Positions 52,733 to 60,820 of a DNA stretch of 64,000 nt are shown in pieces. The DNA is from JAWLDA01 sp041686855 (GTDB lineage Bacteria; Bacillota; Limnochordia; DTU080; RSA5), in the NCBI GenBank assembly GCA_041686855.1, contig JAWLDA010000008.1, positions 124,001 to 188,000 of the forward strand, written 5' to 3'. Numbering within the stretch: position 1 is the stretch's first letter; the number at the start of each line of letters is the position of its first letter. The notes under the pieces are model-generated. The model was not told the origin of the DNA. It did not search any database and saw nothing but the letters and a program-made list of their open reading frames with translations. Made by a program: the position numbers and the translations under genes.

Positions 52733-52756
52733 AGAGCCTCGCCAAAGCGAGGCTCT
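52733..52756 (-). terminator. Terminator-like hairpin before the ASKHA gene
   Basis: AGAGCCTCGC and GCGAGGCTCT form a perfect 10-bp stem with a 4-nt loop. On the minus strand it lies between the methyltransferase pseudogene and the ASKHA gene, with only a weak U-rich continuation (CTCTTATC). Confidence 0.5.
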
Positions 52757-52853
52757 TGCGGCTTGCATACTAATTAAATGGGGGAGCCGAGCGTCCCAGA
52801 TGTTGAATCTGCCTTGCTGCGTTTATCACGTCATTATCGCAGGTCAAATGAGA

Positions 52854-52872
52854 AGCTCTAACGTCCTTTGGT
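52854..52872 (-). repeat. Possible attC left-arm remnant
   Basis: CTCTAACGTCCTTTGG matches the first 13 nt of the left arm of the complete sites (CTAACGTCCTTGCG). It lies 11 bp beyond the methyltransferase pseudogene stop, where an attC would be expected. The rest of the site is gone, so chance similarity cannot be excluded. Confidence 0.4.
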
Positions 52873-52882
52873 GGTTACTTTG

Positions 52883-53480
52883 TTACTTCACTGCGCTTAC
52901 ATAGAGTGCCAAGTCCCTATCGGTCGTGTCAATTTCTTTGAAACGGGCTGCTTCCAATCCTGCCTGCACGGTTTCGATCGTGATGACCTTGCGTGCCGGA
53001 CCATCAAACGACAGGACAAGTCGTCCGCCGGTCTTTTAGGACTCGCAGCACTTCTCGCAACCCGGCCGGTTGGTCCGGCCAAAGCTGCATGGAGTTCATC
53101 GCGAAAACCTTCGAGAAGGACTCATTAGGAAATGGTATGTGCTCCACGGTTCCCTTCAGTAGTCTTGCCTTTCCGGTTTTGATTGCGCCGGCGTTGCGAC
53201 TGCCTGCCATCTTCAACATGACTTCCGAAGGGTCTATGCCTACGACAAGCCCTTCATGTCCCACAAGCCCCTGCATGAAATGAATCCCGACTCCAGGTCC
53301 AAATCCAATCTCTAAAACGATATCATCCTGACAAACATCAAGAAGCTCCGCGACACGCATGACGATATCGCGTTTTCGTCCACCGGCCATGATTTTGCCA
53401 CCGAGCCGCCCAAGTATGCCGCTCGGCAATCCGAACGCCCGCCAAAGGAGTTTGTCGCCGAAGCCCAATCTCCACACCAC
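52883..53480 (-). pseudogene. SAM-dependent methyltransferase (UbiE-like), frameshifted
   Basis: From GTG 53480 the frame shows the SAM motif VLEIGFGPGVGIHFMQGL, VVGIDPSEVML, HIPFPNESFSKVFAMNSMQL and LREVLRVLKD, then stops at 53004. Shifting by one base at about 53034 restores the family C-terminus: GGRLVLSFDGPARKV, TIETVQAGLEAARFKEIDTT, ALYVSAVK, to TAA at 52885-52883. A single-base insertion therefore breaks the gene, or it is a sequencing error. It starts 12 bp after a VOC gene and was probably co-transcribed with it. Confidence 0.78.
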
Positions 53481-53492
53481 CGGATCAAGAAA

Positions 53493-53906
53493 TCACGTCT
53501 GGTCTTCTACAACCCGCCGAGAGACGATTTCGACCGGATTGCCGTCCGGATCCATGACCCATGCGGCACGCAGTGTCGACAGGAAATCATGCGGCGGACT
53601 GACGCTGGGAACTCCCTTATCGATCAACATTGCGTAGACTTCGTCCACGTTCTCAGTCCAAAGCACCAACTCGGCCCGCGGTGATCCTCCCGTTCCAAGC
53701 GGCAGACCATGCATAGTCTCTCCGGCTTCCTTCGACGCCAGTCCCAAAGTGAGTGACCCAAGCCTTACCTCAACATGATCCGGTTTGCCCTGTTTTGGCG
53801 TGCGAAACGTCTCAACAAACCCAAAGTGCTCCGTGTAAAAGCGCTCTGCGGTCTCAACATCCTCTACGTAGTAGTTGATAGAAGGATCACTAAATCGAAT
53901 GGTCAT
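53493..53906 (-). CDS. VOC family protein
   Basis: A 137-residue VOC protein. ATG 53906 has AGGAGG 10 nt upstream; longer upstream frame is leader. INYYVEDVETAERFYTEHFG, SLTLGLASKEAGETMHGLPL, ELVLWTENVDEVYAMLIDKG and AAWVMDPDGNPVEIVSR give the two beta-alpha modules and the DPDGNPVE metal-site end. The gene runs directly into the methyltransferase pseudogene. Function within the superfamily not determinable. Confidence 0.9.
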   Translation of the reverse strand: MTIRFSDPSINYYVEDVETAERFYTEHFGFVETFRTPKQGKPDHVEVRLGSLTLGLASKEAGETMHGLPLGTGGSPRAELVLWTENVDEVYAMLIDKGVPSVSPPHDFLSTLRAAWVMDPDGNPVEIVSRRVVEDQT

Positions 53907-54013
53907 CTTGTTTACGCCTCCTACTTTCCTCGTCACATTCTTTCTAGGTAACATCGATTTCGCTCCGCTCGTGTCGTCACGGCGCCGGAAACGTTTCACA
54001 TGTTGAGCAGACC

Positions 54014-55417
54014 TCACAACGAAAAGAGCTGCCACCAATACGCCCACGGCACAAAGAGGAGCATTCCTATAACTGGAAGGGCAAGTCGGATACGCTCAAA
54101 CCGGTCGAGCCGTAGACGCCTGCGGTACCAAGCGCTCCCCAAGGATATTCCGGTTAGGACCAACAACGCGGCAAGGATTTGCAGCACAATCCACTCCACC
54201 GGTCGTCCCATGACAACAGCGGCCACGCCTCCTCCGCCTGTCGCGGCGACATACCCTACCAACATGTAAACGAGCCATGGGACGGCCAGGCCTAACAAAG
54301 CCGTGATCCTCGCCCTCCGCCACGTTCGCGACGAATGTGAACTTCGGTTCCTTCGACGAACCGAAGCTAAGACGTAGCCTCCAAAAGCAAGGTGGAAGGA
54401 CACAAAAAATCCCATTTGCACTTCCCATCGCGCAAACCCTCGCGGATCGGTTACCGACGGTCTGGTCGGGTATTCGTCCATCGGAAGCTCACCCACGCTC
54501 GGACCAGGAGGATTACCATCCGTTACGTTGCGAATCCATGAGGACATCGTCTCTATATATTCGGATGCAAGCTCTGGAGAGGACGTCTGATCGCCGGGTA
54601 CAACATAACCGGCGTGGTCCGCATTCGAAATGGCGCGCAGGACATAGTGTTGATTTCCCCCGCGCTCCAATGCCTGCATCATGGCGCGAGCGCTGGTACC
54701 GCGAGGCATGATGCGATCGAGTGCGCCCCATAATCCGAGTATCGGTTGATCGATCTGCTCAAGGACCGCGGTAGGATCGAATCTACCTTCCGGAAATAGC
54801 TCTGCGGAAACCAAAAAACTATAGGTACGGGCAACCAGTGCCCGCAAAGCCCCTTCCGACGTGACACCACTCCGGCGAAGCGCACCCTCCGTAGCCCAGG
54901 CACTCTGCTCAGCCGGTCCGACCCCGCCGCCGGCGATCGTCATCACAAAGGAGACGTCCTCGGACTGGGTAGCGGCAAGCGGCGCTACCCAACCGCCTTC
55001 ACTAAGCCCCCACAACCCTACTTGATCGGGGTTTACGTCGCTGCGCTGCTGCAGCATCTCTACTGCAGCTACAGCGTCTTGGGCTAACAGTGCGTAGGAA
55101 CGTTCTCCGATGGGCGCCGCCGAATAACCTTGTGTACGCTTGTCGTAGATAAAGGCGACCAGGCCTTCATTGACAAGAGCCTCTGCGACAGCGCGATTTT
55201 CGTCTCGTTGCCCGGGACCTGCCCCGTGAACGAGAACAACCGCAGGGCGTTTACCATTCGCTTCCGGAGTTAGAACCGTTCCCTGCAGCGTAACATCGCC
55301 GCTGCGAAAGCTTACCTCCTCTACGTCAGCGATCTGCGCTTTGATATCCGGAGGAGACCCGATTCCCAACAGCCACAGTAACACAGCGAAAACAACCAAA
55401 CCGCGTACGAAATACAT
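54014..55417 (-). CDS. Secreted alpha/beta hydrolase with C-terminal membrane domain
   Basis: A 467-residue protein. An N-terminal signal/anchor helix (GLVVFAVLLWLLGIG) precedes an alpha/beta hydrolase domain (about 35-310): VVLVHGAGPGQRDENRAVAE, AFIYDKRTQGYSA, the nucleophile elbow VGLWGLSEGGWVAPLAA (G-L-S-E-G-G), LGLWGALDR and ADHAGYV with the catalytic His. After a linker, three to four helices (about 338-465) anchor the C-terminus. The Ser-Asp-His triad looks intact. The catalytic domain would face the extracytoplasmic side. Substrate unknown; peptidase S9/esterase-like relatives exist. Confidence 0.88.
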   Translation of the reverse strand: MYFVRGLVVFAVLLWLLGIGSPPDIKAQIADVEEVSFRSGDVTLQGTVLTPEANGKRPAVVLVHGAGPGQRDENRAVAEALVNEGLVAFIYDKRTQGYSAAPIGERSYALLAQDAVAAVEMLQQRSDVNPDQVGLWGLSEGGWVAPLAATQSEDVSFVMTIAGGGVGPAEQSAWATEGALRRSGVTSEGALRALVARTYSFLVSAELFPEGRFDPTAVLEQIDQPILGLWGALDRIMPRGTSARAMMQALERGGNQHYVLRAISNADHAGYVVPGDQTSSPELASEYIETMSSWIRNVTDGNPPGPSVGELPMDEYPTRPSVTDPRGFARWEVQMGFFVSFHLAFGGYVLASVRRRNRSSHSSRTWRRARITALLGLAVPWLVYMLVGYVAATGGGGVAAVVMGRPVEWIVLQILAALLVLTGISLGSAWYRRRLRLDRFERIRLALPVIGMLLFVPWAYWWQLFSL

Positions 55418-55478
55418 CGCTTATCGCCCCACCTATTTGGTCACAAACCCTTAAAGTTGTGTCGCCCTATGGGTCAGT

Positions 55479-56462
55479 TCAGGCAGTTCCCAGTCCTTTA
55501 CCGGCGGTACCAGCTTGAGTCCGGCGCCGATACCATTCCAGTACTCGTAGGGCGCGAAGAGTGTTCCAGCGGCTTGCGGTGCCGACCAGGCCTTCCATCT
55601 CGAACCGAATTCCGTCACGGTGTGAGCTACGAACGGGCCATCGCCCGTTTTGATGCTGCCTCTTGGCAACCAGGTCAACAGCGTCGGCGACGCGTTCGTC
55701 CGCTTCGACGTCCGCGCTGCGCAAGTAGTCCAAACCTCGCAGTACGTCATAATGCCAGGTCGTGGGGAACGTGAAACGCGTCCATTGGTGATCGATCACT
55801 TCACCCGACGACAGGGACCGATACATGCGGCGCTCCAAAAGATACTCGTGTGCTCGGACGCGGGCGTCCGTAACCGCAACCGTTGCCCCTTTGGATTTCT
55901 CAAACTCCAGTAACCCTTCGAGAACGCAGATGGTTGTGTGAAACGAAGACCGACGACTGTCCGGGGCCTCGCAATTCCATCCCCCATCCTCCAGCTGATC
56001 CTCGAGAAGTCGATCGACCAGGCGATCGCTTGCCTCGCCGAAATAGGCGCCGGCTGCAAGGATCCTCCCGTTGATGCACGGCTCAGTCTCGCCCGCGAAA
56101 TAGGGGCGACCGTCAAGCTGCCACCAAGTGATGTGGTCGCGCACAAGAGCAACCGCTCGACGGGCTTCCTCGCTCTTTGGGTCCAAGCCCAGGTCTTTCA
56201 AAAGTACGAGCGTGTTGGTGGTATACACGTAGGGGGGCTCATTGTCGGCGTCACCGCCCCAGCGGCCATCATGCCCCTGATGTTCGAGAAGGTTGGCGCC
56301 CCAACCTTCGGTGGCTACCCGCGATCGCGCCTCGGCGACCGTCTCATGGGGCTCATTAACAAGGTCGCGCATGACCTGCCAGCGGATCGAGGGATCCGAA
56401 TCAAGCAACCATTTGATTACTGACGGACTTGCAATCGAGACACGCCCCTCGGTACTTGTCAT
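55479..56462 (-). CDS. Terpenoid cyclase/prenyltransferase-fold (alpha-alpha toroid) protein
   Basis: A 327-residue soluble protein. Repeats such as DGRWGG, DGGWNCEAP and NGRWPV, each following a helical pair, are QW-like turns of the squalene-cyclase/prenyltransferase toroid. SVIKWLLDSDPSIRWQVMRD opens the protein, and AYFGEASDRLVDRLLEDQLE and TTICVLEGLLEFEKSKG are toroid helices. It is half the length of a squalene-hopene cyclase and lacks the DXDD catalytic motif, so it is not one. Similar stand-alone toroid proteins occur in many spore formers without assigned function. ATG 56462 has GGGAGG at 11 nt. Confidence 0.8.
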   Translation of the reverse strand: MTSTEGRVSIASPSVIKWLLDSDPSIRWQVMRDLVNEPHETVAEARSRVATEGWGANLLEHQGHDGRWGGDADNEPPYVYTTNTLVLLKDLGLDPKSEEARRAVALVRDHITWWQLDGRPYFAGETEPCINGRILAAGAYFGEASDRLVDRLLEDQLEDGGWNCEAPDSRRSSFHTTICVLEGLLEFEKSKGATVAVTDARVRAHEYLLERRMYRSLSSGEVIDHQWTRFTFPTTWHYDVLRGLDYLRSADVEADERVADAVDLVAKRQHQNGRWPVRSSHRDGIRFEMEGLVGTASRWNTLRALRVLEWYRRRTQAGTAGKGLGTA

Positions 56463-56554
56463 CGACTCATTCGCCTCCCAATGGCCAACTTATCCGAAAG
56501 CAGAAATCACACTCGACTCGGATTTATTCAAAATCGGGAGGTATTCTCCTGCCA

Positions 56555-57343
56555 TCAGTGATGATTCAACCCCGCTTGCGCCTGTTTAAGCAACCAATCT
56601 TCTTGCGTCTTTATCCCTTCCTTCAACCGCACCGCCGCCATAATCGGCACCCACCGTCGGTACTGCGACCAATCTTCCGGGCGCGACGCCATGTACCGAT
56701 CGATATAGGTTTTATGAAAAAGCTTCATTGCGGCAAGTCGACCCGGCTCCATCCGATCGTTCTCCATATGACCGAGGATCAAAAGCGAGGTCCTCGCAAC
56801 ATCTCCGATCGGATTACCACGGCAAGCATCGATCCAATCGATAATCATCGGACCCTGCTCGGTTAGCATCACATTCCCGGGATGAAAGTCGCCATGACAA
56901 AAACTCTCGGCGCTTTGCAAGTCGGCCAACGAACCGAGCAGCGCATGTCGCTCGGATACCGAGAGCAATGGGCACTGCGAAACCCTTGCGGTGACGATTT
57001 CTTGTTGGGAAGGCAAATCATTCGGAGGCTTCGTCCTATGTAGACTCAACTGAAGATCGGCGGTCAGGCGTGCCAGTGACTCTACGGAATCTGTCTGAGC
57101 GAGTAATCTTGCCAACATAGACATGCCCTCAACCCGCTCGAAGGTCAGACCGATTCTCGCATCACGGCAGACAACCTCGCCTACCGACGGGGTCGGGATC
57201 CCCGATGCGTGTGCGGCCGATGCCTTGCGACGCTCTTTTTCGATATCATGAAAAGACACCCACGTATGGAATAACTTCAGAACGCCGCCGTCGCCATACG
57301 GGTAAACATCTGCGGTCCTACCCGACGCAAGGGGAGTATTCAT
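56555..57343 (-). CDS. Aminoglycoside phosphotransferase-fold kinase
   Basis: A 262-residue APH/choline-kinase-like protein from ATG 57343. TADVYPYGDGGVLKLFHTWV is the nucleotide-binding N-lobe with the Lys; FCHGDFHPGNVMLTEQGPMI is Brenner's motif with catalytic Asp and Asn; IIDWIDACRGNP is the DW metal-binding motif. All kinase residues are in place, so it should be active, on an unknown small molecule; antibiotic resistance is possible but not shown. The broken attC arm at 57386 lies 43 bp upstream of the start, the usual position for a cassette gene. Confidence 0.88.
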   Translation of the reverse strand: MNTPLASGRTADVYPYGDGGVLKLFHTWVSFHDIEKERRKASAAHASGIPTPSVGEVVCRDARIGLTFERVEGMSMLARLLAQTDSVESLARLTADLQLSLHRTKPPNDLPSQQEIVTARVSQCPLLSVSERHALLGSLADLQSAESFCHGDFHPGNVMLTEQGPMIIDWIDACRGNPIGDVARTSLLILGHMENDRMEPGRLAAMKLFHKTYIDRYMASRPEDWSQYRRWVPIMAAVRLKEGIKTQEDWLLKQAQAGLNHH

Positions 57344-57385
57344 GTGGTAATTCGCTCCTCGCCACTCGCGCTGTTTCCAGCACAT

Positions 57386-57409
57386 GTCCGCCGGACACGC
57401 TTGTCAGAC
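57386..57409 (-). repeat. attC half-site (R''/L'' arm)
   Basis: GTCCGCCGGACACGC followed by TTGTCAGAC matches the right arm of sites B and C at about 21 of 24 positions. It begins 5 bp past the stop of the P-loop kinase gene at 57414, exactly the cassette order. The left arm is not recognisable. Confidence 0.75.
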
Positions 57410-57413
57410 CTTG

Positions 57414-57923
57414 CTAAACTCCGATTCCCATCGATTTAATCACCCAATGGAGAGCCGCCACGCTCTGTCGGGGTGTTTGACCTGCGGTATCGATCACGAT
57501 GTGATCCTCTTCCCATGGATGGTACTCCCGATTCAACACATCGTTCCAAGTCGGCAGAGTAAGCCCGGGAATGTCGTTTGAGCGTGACTCTACCCTCCGC
57601 CGATGCTCACTCCGGTCAGAACACACAACCTCAATCTCTACAAATGTTGTCCCTTGACCCCGTGCTGTTTCGCGCCATTCGTAGCGCGTCACGGCCCACG
57701 GATTCACCGAATCTACCACCACGTCTCGTCCTAGCCGAAGGTTGTCTTTGGCAACCCTGTATCCCACAACGTATCCCTCTCCGCCCTCGATACGGACTCC
57801 GGAGTCACGCAAGGCCTGCTCAATCGTATCAATTCGCACATGTAAAGCACCCAGATCCTGGGCCAAACGCATGGACAAAGTTGTCTTTCCCGTACCTGGT
57901 AGACCACCAAAGATGTATAGCAT
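57414..57923 (-). CDS. P-loop small-molecule kinase-like ATPase
   Basis: A 169-residue protein beginning directly with the Walker A strand: MLYIFGGLPGTGKTTLSMRL. HVRIDTIEQALRDSG supplies the substrate-binding Asp, VVVDSVNPWAVTRYEWRETA the Walker B-like strand, and EHRRRVESRSNDIPG the Arg-rich lid. The arrangement fits the AAA_33/zeta-toxin/gluconate kinase-like group. Substrate unknown. It is followed by an attC arm and preceded by a PIN gene; it looks like a single-gene cassette. Confidence 0.85.
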   Translation of the reverse strand: MLYIFGGLPGTGKTTLSMRLAQDLGALHVRIDTIEQALRDSGVRIEGGEGYVVGYRVAKDNLRLGRDVVVDSVNPWAVTRYEWRETARGQGTTFVEIEVVCSDRSEHRRRVESRSNDIPGLTLPTWNDVLNREYHPWEEDHIVIDTAGQTPRQSVAALHWVIKSMGIGV

Positions 57924-58037
57924 GTCGTCCAGTTCCTCATTTCTTACGTACCGTCACGATAAACCAATGACAGGGATCCAAACAATGCAAGGATGATGGG
58001 TCCACTCCACCCCACCGAGCCTTCACTCAAAAGAAGA

Positions 58038-58433
58038 TCACAATAGCGCTTTGACCGATGCGGTCGGAACGACTCCTTTTGCGGTGCGAGCGAGTTCCGC
58101 ATCAAGCGTGACAAGTGCGTCGGCTTGGAGCTGCGTAAGAGCAAGGTATTCGGCGTCCAGAGTGTCGGGCAGGCCGAGCTGGTTAGCGATCCTCCAGGCG
58201 ACTTGTTGCATGGAGCGGTCACCGAGCAATCGGATCCGCAGCGCACGCACGTATGTGAGCCGGCGATCGGCTTCTTTTTTGGTGATCTCTCCCTTACGTA
58301 CCGTCCGGTAAAGCATCGACAACGTTTGCGAGCGAAAAAGCGTCGGAGCCAGGAGTTGGTACTCGTCACCGATAACGGACTCGTGTTCGGCGAGATGGAG
58401 TCCAACGTCAGGGCTGATCACGTACTTTGGCAT
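58038..58433 (-). CDS. PIN-domain ribonuclease toxin (VapC-like), apparently orphan
   Basis: A 131-residue protein with the acidic PIN residues: YVISPDVGLHLAEHE near the N-terminus (Asp), LLAPTLFRSQTLSMLYRT (usually Glu; here the position is degenerate), LPDTLDAEYLALTQLQADAL and VTLDAELART with the C-terminal Asp cluster. The normal antitoxin gene should precede it; instead DUF6157 does. The 24 nt before the start region can be read RLIYDGWR-stop, possibly the last codons of a deleted antitoxin. Toxin activity is uncertain. Confidence 0.8.
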   Translation of the reverse strand: MPKYVISPDVGLHLAEHESVIGDEYQLLAPTLFRSQTLSMLYRTVRKGEITKKEADRRLTYVRALRIRLLGDRSMQQVAWRIANQLGLPDTLDAEYLALTQLQADALVTLDAELARTAKGVVPTASVKALL

Positions 58434-58466
58434 CGGGTCATCTCCATCCGTCGTAGATAAGTCTGA

Positions 58467-58883
58467 CTATGCGCGCTTGGACCGAAGCGCTTTGACCACC
58501 TTAATTTCAGGAACCTCGCCGGCGATCATCTTTCCGTACTCGGCCGATTCCATCGGACACAACGTCACGCGCCCCTCTTGGTCAAAGAGCAATCCCCAGC
58601 CATATCTCTTCGGAAGTGGCGATGATCGTAAGCAGGCCCTGGGCTTTGAAAAGAATTGTTCTCGCAAACGGCCGACCTCTGCGTCCGAAGTTTGGCCAAA
58701 GTCCTGTCTCAAAAACCAACTCTTAAAAAGCACATCCTCCTGTGTGAGCACGCCAGGTTGCTTGACAAGCATGTCGTACTGGAGATTCGCAACAGACTTT
58801 TTGCCATTGCGAACTGGCGGAGCTTGACTCTCCGTAACAGGGCAATCATCGGCTACGGCGATTAACGTCTGGAAGTAACCCAA
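58467..58883 (-). CDS. DUF6157-like conserved protein
   Basis: A 138-residue cytoplasmic protein. MGYFQTLIAVADDCPVTESQ, VANLQYDMLVKQPGVLTQED, FKSWFLRQDF and YGWGLLFDQEGRVTLCPMES match a family of small conserved proteins in Bacillota and Actinobacteria that I recall as DUF6157. Function unknown. It is complete and of usual length. It stands between the isochorismatase and PIN genes with no attC preserved on either side. Confidence 0.75.
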   Translation of the reverse strand: MGYFQTLIAVADDCPVTESQAPPVRNGKKSVANLQYDMLVKQPGVLTQEDVLFKSWFLRQDFGQTSDAEVGRLREQFFSKPRACLRSSPLPKRYGWGLLFDQEGRVTLCPMESAEYGKMIAGEVPEIKVVKALRSKRA

Positions 58884-58949
58884 TGCGGACCACCTTTCTC
58901 CTTTTTTTCACGGCCTCTGCATTTAGTTGCCGGCCAAGACGAGCTTCGA

Positions 58950-59525
58950 CTAACCAACGCCGCCGGGGACATTAAAGTCGACCTTCTCAGCCGTGGCGGT
59001 ACCGTTTGTGCGGCCAGGATAACTCACCCAGGTCATCGCGACGTTGAACTCGTCTATAATATGGCTCGCTTCAATGCGTGCTCCATTTTCTAGGCTTATT
59101 GTGCCGGTGGTGTGACCGTCCTTGACGACGGTCAAGTCATAGCCACGGTCCAGCGCGCTATATGCCGTAGCACGAATACACCAATTTGTAGCTGCTCCGG
59201 CCAGTACGATGTGCGTCGCGCCGAGCTTGGCCAGTTCCTCGTCAAGCTCCGTTTGCTCAAAAGACGAGTTGAACCGCTTCTGGAGAAGAGGTTCATCATC
59301 TGCAGGTACCAATTCTTTAACCCATTGCCACTCCGAGCTTTTGTATGCCAATTCCTCATCCGAATGCTGTATCCATATCACGGGTACCCCCTGGGCACGA
59401 GCCCGCTCCACAGCACGCGATACGTTTGCGATAATCCGGGGTGCGTTCCAAGCTTCACTCACAACGCCGACCTGCATGTCGACGACAAGCAAGACCCCCT
59501 TGCTACCTGTGCGCACTGTTGCCAT
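58950..59525 (-). CDS. Isochorismatase/cysteine hydrolase family protein
   Basis: A 191-residue amidohydrolase-type enzyme. ATG 59525 has GGGGAGG 8 nt upstream. The catalytic triad is visible: Asp in GVLLVVDMQVGVV, Lys in LLQKRFNSSFEQTELDEEL, and Cys in IVLAGAATNWCIRATAYSAL. IPVIWIQH-type strand (VPVIWIQHSDEEL) is typical. Family members hydrolyse nicotinamide, N-carbamoyl compounds or isochorismate; this one resembles uncharacterised cysteine hydrolases. The C-terminal ~20 residues (TATAEKVDFNVPGGVG) may be an extension. The region upstream contains a damaged attC. Confidence 0.92.
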   Translation of the reverse strand: MATVRTGSKGVLLVVDMQVGVVSEAWNAPRIIANVSRAVERARAQGVPVIWIQHSDEELAYKSSEWQWVKELVPADDEPLLQKRFNSSFEQTELDEELAKLGATHIVLAGAATNWCIRATAYSALDRGYDLTVVKDGHTTGTISLENGARIEASHIIDEFNVAMTWVSYPGRTNGTATAEKVDFNVPGGVG

Positions 59526-59579
59526 TTTAAATACCTCCCCATGACTGTTTTCGTCTTTTCCACTGGCCGCACTCCTTTG

Positions 59580-59648
59580 TGCCAACGTCCATGCGCATCC
59601 GCTGCAGCGATCGTCGCTTTCAAGGAGACTGCCCGTCGTCACCCGTCC
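59580..59648 (-). repeat. attC site, right end missing
   Basis: The left arm (GCCAACGTCCATGCGCATCC) and the spacer up to ACCCGTCC resemble site C; the right arm is replaced by the 3' end of the NTF2-like gene. The remnant follows that gene in the expected order, so it was its attC. Confidence 0.7.
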
Positions 59649-59661
59649 ATTAAGCGGCGAC

Positions 59662-60039
59662 TCACAGGTGCATTCGATACGTCGTGATCTCCTTGATCTT
59701 GGCCTTTTTGCCAAAGCCCGCGAATCTGTACACATCACAGTACTCGATTCGGCTGCCATCTTGCATGGTGACAGTGGCATTTGCGGCGGCCGTGTTACCG
59801 TGCGTGATGATATTGTGAATGTGCAATTCCGTCGGCTCACCGCCCCGGTCATTTGCACACTGCTCGCGAATAGCCTCTTTGCCCACGTGACGCGGACCAC
59901 CGACGACGATCCACACCGCCTCCTCGGCAAGATTGTCGACGAACATTCGACCCTCATCCCCCCAATAATCGAGGGCCAAATCCCTTAAGAGCAGCTTTTT
60001 GGGGGCGTTGCCGCAGTCTTCGGCACACACGACTTTCAT
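59662..60039 (-). CDS. Nuclear transport factor 2/SnoaL-like protein
   Basis: A 125-residue cone-shaped alpha/beta-barrel protein. ATG 60039 has GGAGGGGAG at good spacing. LLLRDLALDYWGDEGRMFVD, VWIVVGGPRHVGKEAIREQC and the beta strands ELHIHNIITHGNTAAANATV, YCDVYRFAGFGKKAKIKEIT match NTF2-like proteins related to limonene-epoxide hydrolase and SnoaL. These bind or isomerise small hydrophobic molecules; specificity unknown. Its 3' end abuts a damaged attC. Confidence 0.88.
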   Translation of the reverse strand: MKVVCAEDCGNAPKKLLLRDLALDYWGDEGRMFVDNLAEEAVWIVVGGPRHVGKEAIREQCANDRGGEPTELHIHNIITHGNTAAANATVTMQDGSRIEYCDVYRFAGFGKKAKIKEITTYRMHL

Positions 60040-60069
60040 ATGATTCTCCCCTCCCTGGAAAAACCTCAG

Positions 60070-60165
60070 TCAGCGCAGACAAGCTTCCTTCACCCGTTTC
60101 CGGGCGTAGTCATACAGGGTGGTACCGAAACCCTTTAGAATAACGATAGCTGCGGAGCACGCCAC
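60070..60165 (-). pseudogene. GNAT acetyltransferase fragment
   Basis: An open stretch reads ILKGFGTTLYDYARKRVKEA followed by a stop at 60070. It resembles the acetyl-CoA motif of the intact GNAT protein at 61335 (KGIGTAMYDYALTWMKEAG). Nothing before or after it is left of the gene. Confidence 0.6.
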
Positions 60166-60170
60166 ACTTC

Positions 60171-60455
60171 CTACGCAGGACCGGACGACGAAATGTGGTG
60201 CTTGGAAACAGTCGCCTGCTTAATGACTGCGCTCAGGTCTTCATCGGGCCCACTGCCGCGAAAAGCCCGAAGTTGCTCTTCTGAATCCCATTCCTCATAG
60301 ACATTCACACGATCCGACTCGATCGGGTCCGCCGCGACAATAAAGTCCCGGCACCCAGGTGCCTGTCGCGCTTGCAAGATCGCCTCAGTAGATGAAGCCA
60401 GGAACTGTTCTCTCATACCTTCACGCACATAGATTCTTCCTGAAACAATGAGCAT
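60171..60455 (-). CDS. Antibiotic biosynthesis monooxygenase (ABM) domain protein
   Basis: A 94-residue dimeric ferredoxin-like-fold protein. ATG 60455 has AGGAG 7 nt upstream. MLIVSGRIYVREGMREQFLA, ILQARQAPGCRDFIVAADPI and VNVYEEWDSEEQLRAFRGSG are the conserved ABM elements. Members include quinol monooxygenases and haem-degrading enzymes as well as many of unknown function. Upstream frame into 60734 is built from two dead gene fragments. Confidence 0.88.
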   Translation of the reverse strand: MLIVSGRIYVREGMREQFLASSTEAILQARQAPGCRDFIVAADPIESDRVNVYEEWDSEEQLRAFRGSGPDEDLSAVIKQATVSKHHISSSGPA

Positions 60456-60465
60456 GGCATCACTC

Positions 60466-60657
60466 CTAGAACAAATCTTCGCCAGGCAGTTCCGATGCCT
60501 GTTTGAACCAGCTCGCCAAGAGCTCGTCATCGAGTTTGTCGTCTTCGTGAATGTGGAAGTATCGCGTGTTTTGGTCTTTTGATTCGACGGGTGGAAGCAG
60601 GCGCAGGGACGCGCCGTTCTCATGGATCGCGCCCACCTCCTGGATGAACGAATTTTC
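60466..60657 (-). pseudogene. DUF1801 protein, C-terminal fragment
   Basis: A frame without a start reads FIQEVGAIHENGASLRLLPP, RYFHIHEDDKLDDELLASW and ends ASELPGEDLF at 60466. This is the C-terminal part of DUF1801-type proteins. Its 5' part is replaced by a VOC fragment in another frame. Confidence 0.65.
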
Positions 60658-60750
60658 TCATGCTTTGTGCCCAATACCTTCCCATAAAAGGCTTTTGCCT
60701 TCTTGAAATCTGAAGGTCTCAATGCTTGACACAATCCGTTTTACCTTCAT
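60658..60750 (-). pseudogene. VOC protein, N-terminal fragment with frameshift
   Basis: ATG 60750 reads MKVKRIVSSIET; after a one-base shift it continues SDFKKAKAFYGKVLGTKHEK, the first beta-alpha unit of VOC proteins, and then ends at the DUF1801 fragment. It is about one quarter of a gene. Confidence 0.6.
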
Positions 60751-60820
60751 AGTCCAGTCTGATTTGCAGCCCCGACTCTCAATCGCGCCGGGTAATGCGG
60801 GATCGGCTCCTTGCTGCCCA

